Both the position numbers and the translations under genes were made by a program. DNA of 64,000 bases, taken from assembly GCF_000819885.1 (NCBI RefSeq), contig NZ_CDBO01000034.1, positions 555 through 64,554 on the forward strand, read 5' to 3'. The notes below the pieces were generated by a model that worked only from the letters and a program-made list of their open reading frames with translations, had not been told where the DNA came from and did no database searches. Numbering within the stretch: position 1 is the stretch's first letter; each line of letters starts with the position of its first letter. The stretch comes from Aeromonas fluvialis. Its GTDB lineage: Bacteria > Pseudomonadota > Gammaproteobacteria > Enterobacterales > Aeromonadaceae. Of the stretch, positions 1 to 7,408 are shown piece after piece.

Positions 1-772
1 TCGTGCGGGAGAGTTTGTGCTGAAAATCGGCGCGGGCATTGGCTACCCGTTCGTGCAGGGCGGCCAGTTGTAATCTGGCCTTACTACGATTGGCACTGCC
101 TTTTTTCTTGCGAGACAGGGCCTTTTGCTTTCGCCGCAGATTGCGGCTCGCATTAATAAGATGGCGAGGATTGTCCGTTTTCTTGCCATTGGATTGAATC
201 AAGTAGTGAGACAGACCGAGATCACAGCCGATTACATCTGTTATAAGAGTTGGCTTGGCTAGGCACTCACATCCATCATCACAAAGGATGGACGCATAGT
301 ATTTCCCTGTCGGGCCACGGCTGACCGTGATGCTGGATACCACGCCGATAATATCTCGGTGAATGACCGCCCTGATGGGCGTCATCTTCGGCAACAGGAT
401 AGCATCGGTCAGCACTTTCCCATTGGGGTGGTAGCTCGATTGCCTGCCTCGCTTGCTCTTGAAGGTAGGCATCCTGGCGTTGAGCTTGGGGTTGAAAAAA
501 TTGGCAAATGCCTTATCCAGGTTGATCACCGCCTGCTGTAAGGCTTGTGAATCATACTCTTTCAGCCAGCAGTATTTACGCGACTTTTTTGCTACTGCGA
601 GCAAGGGTTTTAAATCGCGCTTTGGCTTTAAAGACACGCCATGGTGACGATACATGTGTCGCTGGATCGCAAGCGCCTTGTTGTACGCGAACCGCACCGC
701 GCCGAACTGGGCATTCAAGAATGCCGCTTGTTGGTCGGTGGGGTAGAGGCGTACCTTGGTGGCTCTTTTCAT
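1..772 (-). CDS. tnpB: TnpB-type protein of an IS200/IS605-family element (partial, runs off left edge)
   Basis: The frame opens at an ATG whose complement lies at 770-772 and continues past base 1, so only the first 257 residues are visible. The N-terminus (MKRATKVRLYPTDQQ) and the run NKALAIQRHMYRHHG match the helix-turn-helix entry domain of TnpB/IS1341-type proteins. VIGCDLGLSHY near residue 184 is the first RuvC-like motif with its catalytic Asp, followed by the usual basic helix (NLRRKQKALSRKKKG). TnpB proteins are RNA-guided DNA nucleases that help keep the element at its donor site. The remaining RuvC acidic residues, the zinc finger and any guide RNA at the 3' end lie outside the window, so activity cannot be judged. 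No tnpA is present upstream. The family call is firm; intactness is unknown. Confidence 0.9.
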   Translation of the reverse strand, partial: MKRATKVRLYPTDQQAAFLNAQFGAVRFAYNKALAIQRHMYRHHGVSLKPKRDLKPLLAVAKKSRKYCWLKEYDSQALQQAVINLDKAFANFFNPKLNARMPTFKSKRGRQSSYHPNGKVLTDAILLPKMTPIRAVIHRDIIGVVSSITVSRGPTGKYYASILCDDGCECLAKPTLITDVIGCDLGLSHYLIQSNGKKTDNPRHLINASRNLRRKQKALSRKKKGSANRSKARLQLAALHERVANARADFQHKLSRT

Positions 773-787
773 GGTTAAAAACACAGG

Positions 788-803
788 CTGGTTATAAAAC
801 CAG
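788..803. repeat. Small palindrome upstream of tnpB, possible element-end hairpin
   Basis: CTGGTT, a 4-base spacer and AACCAG form a perfect 6-bp inverted repeat 15 bases before the tnpB start. IS200/IS605 elements carry imperfect subterminal hairpins that their transposase recognises, so this is a candidate left-end structure. A second hairpin, CGCCC-GATT-GGGCG at 908-921, lies further out. The true boundary cannot be placed without the other end. Confidence 0.35.
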
Positions 804-1039
804 TTATAGCATACTGGTGATATGAGCAACAGCCGTAGGTGATACCATTGATGTCCAGGCACGATGGGGCAAGAGATCACAGACCAGATTAGCTCCCCTT
901 ATATCCCCGCCCGATTGGGCGAGGGTTTACGGGGCATCTGCTAAGCTGCTATCTGTTTGTTTTAGCTGTGTGATAGCGCGTGATGGGCAGGGGATGCCGG
1001 CCAGACAGCCCCTTCACACCGCAAGTCTGGGAGGCAAGG

Positions 1040-1882
1040 ATGCTGGGGATCTGGTTGAGTGTGGCGCAGGTGGTGATCAGCGGTTATCAACCCATCGCGG
1101 AACAAACCTGGGTGCAGTTGAACTCGGAATATTACCCGCTGGTGCGTACCCCGCCTGCGATGTTTGTGGCCTGGCGTGGCAATCAGTTTCCGCCGTTGGC
1201 CCAGAAGCAGAAGCATGGTCGTTGGCAGATCCTCTTTCCGGCCAGGCTGGTGCCCCCCTTCGATCTGTTCGAGGGGGAGGCGCAGCTCTCCAAAACCTAT
1301 CTGGCAAGGCTGAGGCGTATCGACGAGATGGCTTATGGGGTCGCCCCCGGCCAGGCGGTAGCGGCTGTTGTCATCGAGCAACAGGGGCGTGTTTCGCCTC
1401 TTGAACCCTCGCAACCTGTCGCGCCCTTTATCGCCGAGTTCAACACTCCTCGTGCCATGCCAGTTCAGCTGGCGGTAGTACCCCGCTACGCGTCGGAGCC
1501 ACTGCTGGCGATGCTTGGTGCAGCGGTTGGCGGGATGGGGGAGGACGGTGCTGGTCTGTCGACGACCAGCGAGTCATCTGATCGCACTACGCTGACACGC
1601 TCTGTGCCGGCAACAGGCGAGGGGCGCACAGTGTGCCATCGGGTTGCAGCGGGTGAGACGTTGTGGCGCATCGCCAATCAGCTATCCCGCAGGGTGGGGG
1701 CTGATACTTACAGCTATCTGTTGGCCTTGGCCGCTGAAAATAGAGCCGGCCTTGGCAACAGCATCCGGGTCAAAATCGGGGAGGGGCTCTACTGCCCTCG
1801 TGCCGAGACGCTGGCACAGTTTGATGCCTTGAGTCCGGCCCAGCGCCAGCAGCAATTTGCCCGGCTGGAGCAGGGGGGGTAA
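1040..1882 (+). CDS. LysM-like domain protein of unknown function
   Basis: A 280-residue protein. I chose the ATG at 1040 because GGGAGG at 1029-1034 lies 5 bases before it; an upstream in-frame ATG at 980 has no comparable ribosome site. The start (MLGIWLSVAQVVISGY) is mildly hydrophobic and may be an export signal, but it is not a clean signal peptide. A Ser/Thr-rich linker runs from about residue 170 to 200. The last third holds a LysM-like segment beginning CHRVAAGETLWRIANQL, resembling the variant LysM of FimV-like proteins, which bind peptidoglycan. The middle region matches no family I can name. It stands alone between tnpB and rplY. Coding confidence is good; function is inferred only from the C-terminal segment. 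Confidence 0.75.
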   Translation: MLGIWLSVAQVVISGYQPIAEQTWVQLNSEYYPLVRTPPAMFVAWRGNQFPPLAQKQKHGRWQILFPARLVPPFDLFEGEAQLSKTYLARLRRIDEMAYGVAPGQAVAAVVIEQQGRVSPLEPSQPVAPFIAEFNTPRAMPVQLAVVPRYASEPLLAMLGAAVGGMGEDGAGLSTTSESSDRTTLTRSVPATGEGRTVCHRVAAGETLWRIANQLSRRVGADTYSYLLALAAENRAGLGNSIRVKIGEGLYCPRAETLAQFDALSPAQRQQQFARLEQGG

Positions 1883-1899
1883 ATGCAAGGGGCGCGCCT

Positions 1900-1927
1900 T
1901 GTATCCGAATTTGGCACGTGGTAGTAT
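1900..1927 (+). promoter_or_regulatory. Candidate rplY promoter
   Basis: TTGTAT at 1900-1905 and TAGTAT at 1922-1927 are separated by 16 bases. The -35 is weak and the -10 matches 4 of 6. It lies just upstream of the leader hairpin and would give a leader of roughly 65 nt. Confidence 0.35.
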
Positions 1928-1944
1928 TCGCGCTCGTTTTGCGA

Positions 1945-1970
1945 GGTGCTGACCGGTCGCAGTCAGTACC
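1945..1970 (+). promoter_or_regulatory. rplY leader hairpin, candidate L25 autoregulatory site
   Basis: GGTGCTGAC (1945-1953) pairs with GTCAGTACC (1962-1970) across an 8-base loop, giving nine continuous pairs with one G-U. It lies 29 bases before the rplY start, inside the predicted leader. Many ribosomal protein genes are controlled by their own product binding a leader structure, and L25 normally binds loop E of 5S rRNA. That this hairpin is an L25 target is inference. Confidence 0.45.
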
Positions 1971-1999
1971 ATAAATTCATCTTAAAAGAGATACACACT

Positions 2000-2287
2000 A
2001 TGTCTTTCGTATTCCAAGCTGAAGTCCGTTCTGACCTGGGGAAAGGTGCGAGCCGCCGCCTGCGTCATGCTGACCAAGTTCCTGCCATCGTTTACGGTGC
2101 AGGCAAAGAAGCCCTGTCCATCACTGTTGACCACAAGAGAATGGTTCTGGCTCAAGAGAAGCCGGAATTCTATGAGTCTGTACTGACTCTGGTTATCAAC
2201 GGTGAAGAAGTTAACGTAAAAGTGAAAGCTATCCAGCGTCACCCGGTACGTTACAAGCTGATCCACCTGGACTTCGTTCGCGTTTAA
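2000..2287 (+). CDS. rplY: 50S ribosomal protein L25
   Basis: A 95-residue protein, the length of the short, single-domain L25 found in E. coli and relatives, without the C-terminal CTC extension. The sequence from [10 protein letters not shown] through KGASRRLR and VPAIVYG to HLDFVRV is typical. L25 binds 5S rRNA in the central protuberance of the large subunit. I chose the ATG at 2000 because it aligns with the family start and is preceded by the purine-rich AAAAGAGA; upstream in-frame codons overlap the leader hairpin. It is a single-gene unit with its own leader and terminator. Confidence 0.97.
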   Translation: MSFVFQAEVRSDLGKGASRRLRHADQVPAIVYGAGKEALSITVDHKRMVLAQEKPEFYESVLTLVINGEEVNVKVKAIQRHPVRYKLIHLDFVRV

Positions 2288-2310
2288 TAGCGAGCTTTCA
2301 GGTTGAAGAA

Positions 2311-2335
2311 AAGCCACTCTCAGGAGTGGCTTTTT
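2311..2335 (+). terminator. Rho-independent terminator of rplY
   Basis: AAGCCACTC (2311-2319), a TCAG loop and GAGTGGCTT (2324-2332) form a nine-pair stem running into a T-tract, 23 bases after the rplY stop. Confidence 0.9.
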
Positions 2336-2402
2336 GCTACCTGGCATTTGGCATTGTGCGGACGTTGGATAAGAAGGGCGCGAAACCACCACCCCACTGC
2401 GG

Positions 2403-2798
2403 TTATCCCAGCTGACCCAGCGCCTGCTGGCAGCGCCGCTCGGCGGCATCCAGCTCCAGCAGCACCATCCTGATATCTTCCATCTGTTGCTGCAGCGTCT
2501 CCCGCTTCTCGGCAACCAAATTGAGCATGGTTTGCAACTGGGTGCGGCTGCTCTTGTCGGCATCATAGAGATCAAACAGCTCACGGATTTCGGCAAGAGT
2601 AAAACCGAGCCGTTTGCCACGCAGAGTCAACTTGAGACGAACCCGATCCTGCTTGCTGTAGATGCGGGCCTGTCCTTCTCTGGCGGGGTTGAGCAGTCCT
2701 TGATCCTCATAAAAGCGGATGCTGCGAGTAGTAATGTCAAATTCCCGTGCCAGCTCACTGATGCTGTAGCTCCGGGCTTCATCCTTGTTTTTGTTCAT
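2403..2798 (-). CDS. liuR: MerR-family transcriptional regulator, LiuR-like
   Basis: A 131-residue MerR-type regulator. The N-terminal winged helix (YSISELAREFDITTRSIRFYEDQGLL, residues about 10-36) is followed by the second DNA-contacting wing and a long dimerising coiled coil (about 80-125). There is no C-terminal metal-binding cysteine pair, which argues against a metal sensor. It resembles LiuR, which controls branched-chain amino-acid and acyl-CoA catabolism in gammaproteobacteria. It is divergent from the thiolase at 2921, and a palindrome fitting this regulator class lies between them. Gene identity as LiuR is likely but rests on memory of the family and the neighbour. Confidence 0.75.
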   Translation of the reverse strand: MNKNKDEARSYSISELAREFDITTRSIRFYEDQGLLNPAREGQARIYSKQDRVRLKLTLRGKRLGFTLAEIRELFDLYDADKSSRTQLQTMLNLVAEKRETLQQQMEDIRMVLLELDAAERRCQQALGQLG

Positions 2799-2833
2799 AC
2801 AGACTTCTTGGCGAGCTAAATCCTGCTGGCACC

Positions 2834-2847
2834 TTACCTAAACGTAA
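2834..2847. promoter_or_regulatory. Palindromic operator between the MerR regulator and the thiolase
   Basis: TTACCT-AA-ACGTAA is an inverted repeat with one mismatch. It sits between the divergent start codons at 2798 and 2921. LiuR sites are rich in TTTACGT half-sites, which this resembles. Binding is inferred, not shown. Confidence 0.4.
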
Positions 2848-2920
2848 ACTGCACTGCAACTCTTGTGCCCATGGCATAGAAAATCTATGTTATGGCCATG
2901 TAACAAACAGAGGCAGGCAA

Positions 2921-4084
2921 ATGGATATTGCAATTGTGGGGGCAAAACGTACGCCAATGGGGGCGTTTCAGGGGGCATTGGCAGAGGTGACTGCTGCGGA
3001 ACTGGGGGCCTGTGCCATTACCGCTGCGTTGGCGCAGAGCGGGCTTGTTCCCGAGCAGATCGATGAAGTGTTTATGGGCAACGTGCTGTCGGCCGGTGTG
3101 GGACAAGCGCCGGCAAGACAGGCGATGTTGAAGGCCAGTTTACCCTCATCAGTGCCTGCCACCACGGTCAACAAGGTATGCGGATCCGGTATGAAGGCGG
3201 TGATGCTGGCGGCGGATACCATTCGTCTGGGGGATAACAAGGTGGTGGTAGCGGGGGGGATGGAGAGCATGAGCCGGGCCCCCTATCTGCTGGATAATGC
3301 CCGCAATGGTTTTCGGATGGGCCATCAACAGCTGTTGGATCACCTCTTTCTCGACGGATTGCAGGATGCCTATGATGGCCAGTTGATGGGAATACATGCC
3401 CAGCGCAGCGCCGATCAGGCCGGTTTGACCCGCCAACAGATGGATGCGTTTGCTCTGGCCTCGTTACATCGTGCCCGTGAGGCTCAGCAGGCCGGTTATT
3501 TTTCCTTTGAACTGGCCCCTTTCTGGCGCCATGACCGTTTGCTGTTGGCAGAAGATGAACAACCGGGCAAGGGCCGGCCCGAGAAGGTCCCGACCCTGAA
3601 GCCAGCCTTTGGCAAAGAGGGAACGATTACCGCCGCCAATTCGAGCTCTATCTCGGACGGCGCGGCGGCACTGATCTTGATGGATGGAGCCATGGCCGCC
3701 GCGCGACAGGTGCCGGTATTGGCACGGATTGTCGGTTATCAGAGCCATGCAGCATTGCCCGCCGAGTTTACCTCTGCGCCCATTGGCGCCATTTCACGGT
3801 TGCTGGCGCGTCTCGACTGGTCAGTGGATGAGGTCGACTTGTTTGAAGTGAATGAAGCCTTTGCCATGGTCACCATGCTGGCCATGAGCGGGGTCGGTAT
3901 CCCTCATCACAAAGTCAATGTGCATGGGGGGGCATGTGCGCTCGGTCATCCGCTGGGGGCGAGTGGTGCGCGCATTCTGGTGACGCTGATTGCGGCATTG
4001 CGGCAGCGCAGAGGGAGACGAGGCATAGCCTCCCTTTGTATCGGTGGTGGCGAGGCGACGGCTATTGCGGTAGAGATCCCTTAA
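2921..4084 (+). CDS. Acetyl-CoA C-acetyltransferase (thiolase)
   Basis: A 387-residue thiolase, close to the usual 390-395. It joins two acetyl-CoA units or cleaves acetoacetyl-CoA, the last step of several acyl-CoA degradation routes. The nucleophilic Cys is C87 in VNKVCGSGM. NEAFA supplies the conserved Asn-Glu motif, and GGACALGHPLGASGARI near the C-terminus holds the second region with the catalytic His; the final CIGGGEATAIAVE carries the second active Cys. The start at 2921 follows an AGAGGCAGG ribosome site. It is divergent from a LiuR-like regulator, suggesting control by acyl-CoA or leucine catabolism. It overlaps the convergent EAL-HDOD gene by four bases at the stops. Biosynthetic versus degradative direction cannot be told from sequence. 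Confidence 0.92.
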   Translation: MDIAIVGAKRTPMGAFQGALAEVTAAELGACAITAALAQSGLVPEQIDEVFMGNVLSAGVGQAPARQAMLKASLPSSVPATTVNKVCGSGMKAVMLAADTIRLGDNKVVVAGGMESMSRAPYLLDNARNGFRMGHQQLLDHLFLDGLQDAYDGQLMGIHAQRSADQAGLTRQQMDAFALASLHRAREAQQAGYFSFELAPFWRHDRLLLAEDEQPGKGRPEKVPTLKPAFGKEGTITAANSSSISDGAAALILMDGAMAAARQVPVLARIVGYQSHAALPAEFTSAPIGAISRLLARLDWSVDEVDLFEVNEAFAMVTMLAMSGVGIPHHKVNVHGGACALGHPLGASGARILVTLIAALRQRRGRRGIASLCIGGGEATAIAVEIP

Positions 4085-5304
4085 TCACCGGTATCCATTG
4101 CTTGCAGCTGCTCGTTCACCCAGGTCGTTGCCGCGAGATAAAGGTGGCTCACCTTATCCTCGCTCAGCCCCAAGCGGGCTGTTCTGGCCGTTACCCGCGA
4201 CCAGTTGGCATTCTCGTAATCTTCACAAAACGCCAGGTAGAAACCCAAATTGCCTTTGCGCTCGAGCAGTGCCAGCCGAATATCCTCGATCAGGGGGATG
4301 GTCCCCAGCAACTTGTCCATCGGCTGTTCCATCAGCACATCCAGCAGCGAAAAGAGGCCGGTGATAAAGGCTTGCTGAGCTTGTTGAGTCGGCGCATGGG
4401 TATGTGCCAGCAGCTCGCAAAAACGGGCCCGGATCATCGACATCCGATAGAGCTCGGCACTTTTGCCCTTGCCTACACTGGTCGCCGCCACCAGCGAGAC
4501 AAAACGCTTTAGCTGGGGATTGCCCAGGTAAACCGCTGCCTGGCGAAATGAGGAGATGGGGTTGCTTTGGCCTCTCAGGTGGTTAACGTAGCGCAGTAAC
4601 TTGAGTGACAGAGAGATATCCTGGTTGAGCAGCTGCTCAATCTTGTTGATATCGGGGTCTGTCTCGTTAACCACGTTGAGCAACTGCATCACAACGACTT
4701 GCGCTGGCTCCATGGTGGCTTGCTTGACCATCTCGGGGCGGCTGAAGAAAAAACCCTGGAACAGTTGGATCCCCAGTTTTTTAGCCCGCTCGAACTCCGC
4801 CTTGTCCTCTACTTTTTCCGCCAGATAGACGAGCCCCAGCGCCTGATGATGCTTGATGAAGACCTTGATCTGCAGCAGGGGCGTGCTACGCAGATCAAAC
4901 TTGATGATATGGATAAACGGGAGGAATCGCTCCCAATCCGGTGACATGGTGAAGTCATCGAGTGCCAGCTGATAGCCCAGTTTGTGCAGCTGTTTTACCT
5001 TGTCCAGCAGGGCATCATCCGGGGGCGCGTCCTCCAGAATTTCGATCACCACCTTTTCAGGCGGCAGGCACTCTGCCAATCCCTCTAGCAGCAGTGAGTG
5101 GGGGAAATTGATAAAGCAGGGGCGGCCCCCCAACAGCTGATCGATATTTTGTTGCAGGAACTGTTCGACCACCAGGTGTGACGTCGCCTGTTGGGAGGAG
5201 ATGCTCGGGAAGACATTATTCAGACTATCGCGAAAGAGCAGCTCATAGGCATGGGTATTGAGGTCTCTGTCGAGGATCGGCTGTCTGGCTACGTAGGAAT
5301 ACAT
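4081..5304 (-). CDS. EAL-HDOD signalling protein (YuxH type), probably no phosphodiesterase activity
   Basis: A 407-residue cytoplasmic protein with an N-terminal EAL-like domain (about 1-200) and a C-terminal HDOD domain (about 205-390). In active c-di-GMP phosphodiesterases the first motif is E-A-L; here it reads YELLFR, and later motifs are present only as remnants (VIEILED, LDDF, AEKVED, QGFFFSRP). This is the pattern of the YuxH-like EAL-HDOD family, where the EAL part is a binding or interaction module. The start at 5304 has GGAG about 6 bases upstream. A 53-base inverted repeat lies 46 bases upstream of the start. Family confident, target unknown. Confidence 0.88.
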   Translation of the reverse strand: MYSYVARQPILDRDLNTHAYELLFRDSLNNVFPSISSQQATSHLVVEQFLQQNIDQLLGGRPCFINFPHSLLLEGLAECLPPEKVVIEILEDAPPDDALLDKVKQLHKLGYQLALDDFTMSPDWERFLPFIHIIKFDLRSTPLLQIKVFIKHHQALGLVYLAEKVEDKAEFERAKKLGIQLFQGFFFSRPEMVKQATMEPAQVVVMQLLNVVNETDPDINKIEQLLNQDISLSLKLLRYVNHLRGQSNPISSFRQAAVYLGNPQLKRFVSLVAATSVGKGKSAELYRMSMIRARFCELLAHTHAPTQQAQQAFITGLFSLLDVLMEQPMDKLLGTIPLIEDIRLALLERKGNLGFYLAFCEDYENANWSRVTARTARLGLSEDKVSHLYLAATTWVNEQLQAMDTGD

Positions 5305-5349
5305 GCCTTGCTCCAGTATGGGTACTGGGTTGATTTTATGGTGTCGCAG

Positions 5350-5402
5350 AACACTATGCCAGTATTGATCCGGCTCGCTGAGTCAATGACTGGCATAGTG
5401 TT
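5350..5402. repeat. Long inverted repeat upstream of the EAL-HDOD gene
   Basis: The left arm (5350-5368) begins AACACTATGCCAGT and ends ATTGA; the right arm (5383-5402) is its complement, with one extra base after the first 14 pairs. Together they give 19 pairs around a 14-base loop. The rest of the 421-base gap 5305-5725 shows no convincing gene; its far end holds the fadL terminator. On the minus strand this would be a hairpin in the 5' leader of the EAL-HDOD mRNA. Confidence 0.75.
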
Positions 5403-5685
5403 TGTTTGCAAGAAAAATGAGTTAGCCGCGATCACCAGCAGGGCAATGGCGGGCGGTTTGATGATGGGATGCATGGCAAAGTTCTGGCTGTTACCAGAAG
5501 GTTAAATAGGTCATATGAATAGATGCGGGATTTTATATGGTATGACCAGCAAGCCAATGATGATGGCGGTTCACCGGGAAAAACAAGATTGAATGCTGGG
5601 GTAGTACACTCTAATAGATTGATTAAGAAGGAAAAATAAACGATTTTATGCTGCATCTGTGCGCTGAAAAGGAGTTTTTGATAAA

Positions 5686-5711
5686 AAAAGAGCGCCTGGT
5701 GGCGCTCTTTT
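5686..5711 (-). terminator. Rho-independent terminator of fadL (symmetric)
   Basis: AAAAGAGCGCC (5686-5696), a TGGT loop and GGCGCTCTTTT (5701-5711) form an 11-pair stem flanked by A and T runs. It lies 14 bases past the fadL stop and reads as a terminator in both directions. Confidence 0.88.
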
Positions 5712-5725
5712 AGGGGGTGTGTTAA

Positions 5726-7006
5726 TCAGAACTTCATATTGAACTGGGCAGAGGCCAGGAAGGCGTCGCCGTGGGAAGTACCAACCCAATGTGGATTTTG
5801 TGGGGTTGCAGGACCATGAGTGCCCCCCAAGCTCTCATCTACATCTACTTCCTTGCCATCGATATAGGTCAGGCCAAAATCGAAACTCATATCGGGGTTG
5901 ATGTGGTAGGTGGCGCCAGCGCTGTACCAGACGCGGTCGGCGTCAGGGATACTCAGGTTACGATATTCGGATTTAATCGGGCTTTCATCATAGGCAAAGC
6001 CGATACGGGCTTCCCATGCCGGGTTGATATACCAGGTGCCGCCGAGTGCATAGCGAGTAGAGTCTTTAAATTTTTCCTCTTTTTTTAGCAACGTTGCACC
6101 ACTGCTTGAAGTTGCTTTCAGTTCTTGGAATGCACTCCAGTCAGTCCAGTTGACGGAGTAATGAACAGCAAATTGCTGATTTAAACGATGGTAACCAGCG
6201 AATTCAGCTTGTGCTGGTAAATCGAGCTCCAGATTGCCGTCAATCGTTCTACCAGCCAAGCCGCCAGCAAGCCTAGGGAGGTCATTCGAATAATCACCGT
6301 CAAAGCTCATATCGACTTGTGAACGGTAGGTCAGTGCGAAGCGGTGGTTTTCATTGACTTCATACAGGGTACCAACGTTCCAGCCAAAGCCCCAAGTGTC
6401 ACCTTTCATGTGAGCAACACGAGTATTATTAGGTAGTTGAGGAATCAAATCTCCGTTGTAGCGATTCAATTCAGCCGAGCCATAAACGGCATTAATACCA
6501 GCACCGATGCTGAATTGCTCGTTGATTCGGTAGGCAATGTTGGGGTTGATGTTGAAAGTTACGAGAGATGTATCACCTGCGCCGGTGCCTGCTGCAAAGC
6601 TTTTATCGTATTCAGTAGACAAGCCATAGTTGGAGAACAAACCAATACCCCATGCCCATTGATCATTCAATGGTTGGATAAAATATGAGGCGGGTACAAA
6701 TGCTGCGGGGGCAATGTCATTTTGGCTGGCATTAACTCCACGTAACGGAACGGTTCCATCCACATCCACATCCGGCTTGATATAGGTACCGGACACAGAC
6801 ACCGCCATCTTGTCGAAGGTGGTCATGGCGGCCGGGTTACGGGCCAGCACGGAGGCGTTGTCGGCAATCGCTGCTTCACCGGCATAGGCACGACCCAGAC
6901 CGGAGGCCGAGTGCTCGTTCAGCTGGAATGCCGCAGCATGGACTTGACCGGTGGCCAGTGCAATGGTGGCGGCAATCAGGCTCTTTTTGAAAATAGTTGT
7001 CGTCAT
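5726..7006 (-). CDS. fadL: Long-chain fatty acid outer membrane transporter FadL
   Basis: A 426-residue outer membrane beta-barrel. The Sec signal peptide is MTTTIFKKSLIAATIALATGQVHA, and the mature protein starts AAFQLNEHSASGLGRAYAG, with the N-terminal hatch and the NPAAM motif typical of FadL. Alternating hydrophobic strands run to a C-terminal Phe (FNMKF), the assembly signal for barrels. FadL moves exogenous long-chain fatty acids across the outer membrane by lateral diffusion. It is a single-gene unit here, but fadI and fadJ lie 8 kb away. A FadR-like operator lies about 135 bases upstream. The family includes aromatic-hydrocarbon transporters; the fad context and operator favour fatty acids. 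Confidence 0.93.
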   Translation of the reverse strand: MTTTIFKKSLIAATIALATGQVHAAAFQLNEHSASGLGRAYAGEAAIADNASVLARNPAAMTTFDKMAVSVSGTYIKPDVDVDGTVPLRGVNASQNDIAPAAFVPASYFIQPLNDQWAWGIGLFSNYGLSTEYDKSFAAGTGAGDTSLVTFNINPNIAYRINEQFSIGAGINAVYGSAELNRYNGDLIPQLPNNTRVAHMKGDTWGFGWNVGTLYEVNENHRFALTYRSQVDMSFDGDYSNDLPRLAGGLAGRTIDGNLELDLPAQAEFAGYHRLNQQFAVHYSVNWTDWSAFQELKATSSSGATLLKKEEKFKDSTRYALGGTWYINPAWEARIGFAYDESPIKSEYRNLSIPDADRVWYSAGATYHINPDMSFDFGLTYIDGKEVDVDESLGGTHGPATPQNPHWVGTSHGDAFLASAQFNMKF

Positions 7007-7138
7007 GGAGTTCTCTCTTGTAGGCAGATTTTTTTGCCGATATTGGCTGCACGTTCAATGCAAACCTCGACAAAATCCGTTTTTATTTCAGCTTCTTCCC
7101 AATTCATTCTGGCGTGATTCTATGGGTCTGGTAGGAGG

Positions 7139-7157
7139 TAAGAAATCAGACCAGTGA
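7139..7157 (-). promoter_or_regulatory. FadR-like operator upstream of fadL
   Basis: Read on the minus strand, the site is TCACTGGTCTGATTTCTTA. It carries the ACTGGTC half of the FadR consensus and closely resembles a FadR site I remember from the E. coli fadL promoter. A second weaker TCTGGT copy lies nearby at about 7126-7131. The rest of the 402-base gap 7007-7408 shows no gene. Confidence 0.55.
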
Positions 7158-7349
7158 CAGCAGAATACATAAAAGTGATCGATGTGTTAATCATTTGTTT
7201 TAACTAGCTGTTTAATTCATCGTTTTCAGGGTTTGAAGGCGGATTATTGACCTGGATTGCCGATCTCCGTCACAAAAATAATTTTGTCAATTTTTCGAAA
7301 TCGTGAGGCAAATGAGTGACAAAGGGGAGTAAACAGGGGGGGAACAGGC

Positions 7350-7373
7350 AGCAGCGGGTGACCGCCGCCTGCT
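7350..7373 (-). terminator. Possible weak terminator hairpin after the DUF3379 gene
   Basis: AGCAGCGG (7350-7357) pairs with CCGC and TGCT (7365-7373, one bulged C). It lies 36 bases past the last gene of the bat/sigma cluster. There is no clear T-tract, so it may be a processing or Rho-dependent end. Confidence 0.3.
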
Positions 7374-7408
7374 ATTGAGGATGGCTCTGAGGTTGTTAAC
7401 GGGCGATG

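Noticed and set aside
4081-4084. Interlocked stop codons of the thiolase and EAL-HDOD genes
   Set aside because: A four-base convergent overlap of stops is common and needs no special explanation, although no terminator fits between the genes.
5350-5402. Inverted repeat as an integron attC site
   Set aside because: The conserved RYYYAAC and GTTRRRY ends are absent and there is no integrase or cassette context.
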